Assembly (NCBI RefSeq): GCF_016907695.1
Contig: NZ_JAFBCK010000001.1
Coordinates: 992,001-1,056,000 of the forward strand
DNA from: Actinokineospora baliensis
GTDB taxonomy: Bacteria > Actinomycetota > Actinomycetes > Mycobacteriales > Pseudonocardiaceae
DNA length: 64,000 bases
Direction: 5' to 3'
Shown piece by piece: positions 61,412-64,000 of the stretch. The position numbers were made by a program, and so were the translations under genes. The notes beneath the pieces were generated by a model. That model was not told the DNA's origin and made no database searches. It was given only the letters and a program-made list of their open reading frames with translations. The first letter of the stretch is position 1; every line of letters begins with the position of its first letter.

Positions 61412-62026
61412 ATGCGACTGCGGCGGTGTGGCGTCGACGCTGTGCTGGTCGAGGTCGAGTCTCTTGGCGAGGTCGCCGCAGCGCGGGCAGCGCTGGCGGG
61501 ATTGCCTGGACTCATAGAGCTGGTACCCGCCGCCCGCACGGTTCTCGCGTCGTTCGAACCCGGGTCGGCGGGGCTGCGGCAGGTCCAAGAGGTACTGGAC
61601 CGAGCTGATCTGTCCTCGCCGCCCGCGGCTGGTTCCGCCGAGGTAGTGCTACCTGTGGTCTATGAGGGCTTGGACATAGAGCTGGTTGCCGAGACCGCGG
61701 GCTTGAGCGTCGAAGAGGCGGTCGCCCTGCACTCCGGTGCTGTCTACACGGTCGCGTTCTGCGGCTTTGCCCCCGGCTTCGCGTACCTGACGGGGCTACC
61801 CGAGCCGTTGTGCCAACCGCGGCTGGAGACCCCCCGCACGCGGGTGCCAGCCGGGTCGGTTGGCGTCGCTGGCGAGTTCACCGGCATCTACCCGCGGGCG
61901 TCCCCTGGCGGATGGCGCTTGGTGGCGCGGCTCGCCGATGACGCAGCCGCGCTGTTCGACGCTACTCGCGAACCTGCCGCGTTGCTCTCACCTGGCGACC
62001 GGGTCAGGTTCGAGGTGGCTTCATGA
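61412..62026 (+). CDS. pxpB: 5-oxoprolinase subunit PxpB (KipI-like)
   Basis: A 204-residue PxpB/KipI-family protein, subunit of the ATP-dependent 5-oxoprolinase PxpABC that opens pyroglutamate to glutamate. The hallmark is AFCGFAPGFAYLTGLPEPLCQPRLETPRTRVPAGSVGVAG. Its stop overlaps the pxpC ATG (ATGA). The wobble positions are less G/C-rich than in neighbours, with ATA codons (CTC-ATA-GAG, GAC-ATA-GAG). pxpA is not in the window. Confidence 0.9.
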   Translation: MRLRRCGVDAVLVEVESLGEVAAARAALAGLPGLIELVPAARTVLASFEPGSAGLRQVQEVLDRADLSSPPAAGSAEVVLPVVYEGLDIELVAETAGLSVEEAVALHSGAVYTVAFCGFAPGFAYLTGLPEPLCQPRLETPRTRVPAGSVGVAGEFTGIYPRASPGGWRLVARLADDAAALFDATREPAALLSPGDRVRFEVAS

Positions 62027-62883
62027 CCCGGACTCTTACCGTGGTCGCTACAGGACCTCTCGCGCTCATAGAAGACCTTGGCCGCCCCGGCAACGCGCAC
62101 TTGGGGGTCCCGCCCTCGGGCGCATTGGACCGACCGTCCTTGCGGCTGGCCAACAGGCTCGTAGGCAATCCAGAAGACGCTGCGGGCATCGAGTGTGTCC
62201 TAGGTGGACTTGCCGTCCGCGCTAGCGCCTCTTGCACCATCGCGGTGACAGGGCCGAGCGTGCCGGTAGAGGTTGCTGACCGGGTTGTCGACTCGCACGC
62301 CCCGATTCATGTGCGCGCGGACGAGGTTGTCCGGCTGGGCTCGCCGCACGCGGGTGTACGCAACTACTTGGCTGTGTCCGGTGGGATCGTGGCTGCGCCA
62401 CAGCTGGGCTCGCGTTCAACGGATGTGTTGTCAGGCATAGGCCCCGCGCCTCTGGCCGTCGGGAATGTGCTGCCTATAGGCGATCCGGTAGGGCTACCAA
62501 CCGGAGAAGACGCAGTACCGCCGCCGAGCCCTAGGGACTACCTGACGATCCCCGTGATCTTGGGCCCACGCGACGAGTGGTTCGCCAACGCGGGATCCCA
62601 GTTGGCAGCAGCAGTGTGGTCGGTATCCCCGGAGAGCAACCGCGTCGGTCTGCGCCTCCTGGGTGACCCTCTGCGCCGCGCCCCGGAGTTCGAAGGCCAG
62701 GAACTGACCAGCGAAGGTGTGCTGACCGGCGCGGTGCAGGTACCCGCCAACGGCCGCCCGGTGATCTTCCTGGCCGACCATCCCACAACCGGCGGCTACC
62801 CGGTCATCGGCGTCGTGCCCGCCGCGCACCTCGCGGAGTTGGCGCAGGCCCGCCCGGGGACGCGGGTCAGGCTGCGCGGCTGA
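62023..62883 (+). CDS. pxpC: 5-oxoprolinase subunit PxpC (KipA-like)
   Basis: A 286-residue PxpC/KipA-family protein with LIEDLGRPGNAHLGVPPSGALDRPS, GVRNYLAVSGGI and FLADHPTTGGYPVIGVV, the typical cyclophilin-like biotin-dependent-carboxylase-related motifs. It works with PxpB and PxpA on pyroglutamate. The pair is inserted in the conserved mycobacterial-type order between the nitrobindin-like gene and pabC. Like pxpB it uses rare ATA codons and more T/A at wobble positions. Confidence 0.9.
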   Translation: MTRTLTVVATGPLALIEDLGRPGNAHLGVPPSGALDRPSLRLANRLVGNPEDAAGIECVLGGLAVRASASCTIAVTGPSVPVEVADRVVDSHAPIHVRADEVVRLGSPHAGVRNYLAVSGGIVAAPQLGSRSTDVLSGIGPAPLAVGNVLPIGDPVGLPTGEDAVPPPSPRDYLTIPVILGPRDEWFANAGSQLAAAVWSVSPESNRVGLRLLGDPLRRAPEFEGQELTSEGVLTGAVQVPANGRPVIFLADHPTTGGYPVIGVVPAAHLAELAQARPGTRVRLRG

Positions 62884-62885
62884 CG

Positions 62886-63191
62886 TCAGATCTTGGCGAG
62901 CAGGTACTTGGTGGTGGACCCACCCATCGCGCACGAAGTGTCGTACTTGGTGGCCGTGTAGGTGAACCCGGCCGGGACCGTACAGGCCCACAGACCGGTC
63001 ACCGGGGTCGCGATGTAAAACAGCGGCTCGCACCCCTGGTCGGCCCGGGCCATCGTGTAGGTGGTCCCCGCGGGCACCCGCCTGCACGACCAGTACTGAC
63101 CATCCGCTTGCGCCGCGGGCGCCAGCGTGGCCACCGCCGCTGCCGCGAGCACCGCCGCAGCAGCACCGCCGCCGAGTCGTCCCAGCTTCAT
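62886..63191 (-). CDS. Small secreted protein
   Basis: A 101-residue exported protein: signal peptide MKLGRLGGGAAAAVLAAAAV to about residue 29, then a 70-residue mature domain with four cysteines (WSCRRVPAGTTYTMA, GCEPLFYIA, LWACTVPAGFTYTATKYD, SCAMGG). The repeated xxPAGxTYT pattern suggests two beta-hairpin repeats with disulphides, as in small protease inhibitors or binding proteins. No family is recognised. ATG at 63191 is chosen; a longer frame upstream lacks a signal peptide. Confidence 0.72.
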   Translation of the reverse strand: MKLGRLGGGAAAAVLAAAAVATLAPAAQADGQYWSCRRVPAGTTYTMARADQGCEPLFYIATPVTGLWACTVPAGFTYTATKYDTSCAMGGSTTKYLLAKI

Positions 63192-63364
63192 GTGTCCGCC
63201 TTCCACTGTGGTGAGTGGACCCCTGACCAGGGCCCGGTACAGCACAGCAGTTCGGCCCGGCCCGATCATCTACCAATTGGTTGAACCAATTTGGCGTTCG
63301 GTGGGACCCCCGGCCAACCGGACGAGCCCACTCGTCGCGGACCATCGGCCGATCAGGGCAAGGA

Positions 63365-64000
63365 TCAGTACTCCGCCTCGTAGAGGGCGGTGAGCTCGGC
63401 GGCGATCTCCGCCGAGTGCTCCAGAGCGACCCCGTTGAGCGTGTGCACCCTGGTGACCTTGCGGACGCTGGAGACGACGAACAGCCCGTCCGCCGCCGCC
63501 AGCTCGTCGGCGCCGATCGGTTCGACCTTGGTGGACCAGCCCGCCCGTTCGGCCGCCCGGAACAGCGCGCCCTGGGTGGTGCCGGGCAGCACTCCGCTCG
63601 TCGGTGGCGGCGTGCGCAGCGTGCGGCCCGCGCGCAGGACCACAGTCGAGGTGGGGCCCTCCAAGACCGATCCGTCCGCCGCCGTGAAGATGACCTCGTC
63701 CACGCCCAGTGCCTCGGCGTGGCGCATGGCGGCCATGTTGGTCGCGTATGACAGCGTCTTCGCGCCGAGCAGCAGCCACGGCGCCCGCTCGACGAGCGCC
63801 GGGTCGAACCCGCGCTCCAGGGTGATCGCGGTGACCCCGGTCGCGCGGTTGCGGACCGAACGACCGCCGATCGCGAGCCCGATGGCGTAGCCCGTCGGGC
63901 CGCTGTCGCCGTACTCGGGGCCCCGGGTGTAGACGAGTTTGACGGCCATCTCGCCCGGGTCGGGCCAGGCGCCGATGACCGTCCAGGTGAGCCGCTCCCA
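63365..64000 (-). CDS. PLP aminotransferase class IV (PabC-like), partial
   Basis: The gene enters from the right edge; 211 C-terminal codons are present. It is a class IV PLP enzyme, 4-amino-4-deoxychorismate lyase or a branched-chain-type aminotransferase. Motifs are LLGAKTLSYATNMAAMRHAE (PLP lysine), DEVIFTAADGSVLEGPTSTVV and GVLPGTTQGALF. The frame is open to base 64000 (WERLTWTVIGAWPDPGE), so the apparent ATG at 63949 is internal. Position next to the nitrobindin-like gene matches Rv0812, annotated as such an enzyme. Confidence 0.85.
   Translation of the reverse strand, partial: WERLTWTVIGAWPDPGEMAVKLVYTRGPEYGDSGPTGYAIGLAIGGRSVRNRATGVTAITLERGFDPALVERAPWLLLGAKTLSYATNMAAMRHAEALGVDEVIFTAADGSVLEGPTSTVVLRAGRTLRTPPPTSGVLPGTTQGALFRAAERAGWSTKVEPIGADELAAADGLFVVSSVRKVTRVHTLNGVALEHSAEIAAELTALYEAEY

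Noticed and set aside
63365..63949. Complete aminotransferase gene starting at ATG 63949
   Set aside because: The frame stays open to the window edge with family-like sequence, so the ATG is internal and the gene is partial.

Overview
The window is GC-rich actinobacterial chromosome, most likely a member of the Pseudonocardiales. The pknG-glnH-glnX locus, mycothiol synthase, a lipomannan factor LmeA homologue, type VII secretion (ESX) accessory genes and AfsR/SARP-type regulators all point that way. An orphan chemotaxis receptor and a GGDEF protein would suit a genus with motile spores such as Actinokineospora, but this is inference. About 64 protein genes and one tRNA gene (Lys) are supported. 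No rRNA, CRISPR array, transposase or prophage was seen.

Layout. 1-7 kb: the start of a secreted ricin-type lectin, then pknG, glnH and glnX (amino-acid sensing to a Ser/Thr kinase). 7-9 kb: a Cys-rich mini-protein, a DUF5134 membrane protein and an MFS transporter. 9.1-10.5 kb: a non-coding stretch with a 61-bp tandem repeat array, a long inverted repeat and two DnaA-box-like sites. 10.5-13.7 kb: two small exported proteins, a two-component system and a YqiJ-like membrane protein. 13.8-18.4 kb: an Lrp regulator divergent from indolepyruvate ferredoxin oxidoreductase, then OsmC. 18.7-27.3 kb: a signalling or conflict-like region with an NB-ARC/TPR ATPase carrying a RHIM-like N-terminus, a three-gene unit (GT-B-like protein, small unknown protein, PfkB kinase), a divergent SARP-STAND regulator and a cyclase-homology remnant. 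27.3-38.5 kb: mixed housekeeping and accessory genes (Crp, xth, nitroreductase, MCP, RidA, snapalysin, tRNA-Lys, EamA) and an operon with two saccharopine-dehydrogenase-type enzymes.

38.6-64 kb: a backbone that follows, from memory, the Mycobacterium tuberculosis order Rv0823c to Rv0812: dus, an LCP cell-wall ligase, phoU, pstB (with pstA, pstC and pstS), mshD, glnR, lmeA, thioredoxin, sulfurtransferase, DUF1416, nitrobindin-like protein and pabC-like aminotransferase. Inserted into it are a GGDEF gene, a five-gene ESX accessory cassette (EspG, PPE-like, WXG100-like and two DUF3558 lipoproteins) and pxpB/pxpC. PHO-box-like direct repeats lie before pstS and phoU, and a leaderless two-cysteine leader peptide lies before the DUF4395-sulfurtransferase-DUF1416 operon.

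The observations most worth pursuing are the RHIM-like motif on the NB-ARC protein, the shared [S/T]G[A/P]HP repeats in the disordered arms of PknG and the LCP ligase, the sulfur-operon leader peptide, the hairpin inside the start of pstC, and the non-coding repeat region at 9.1-10.5 kb.
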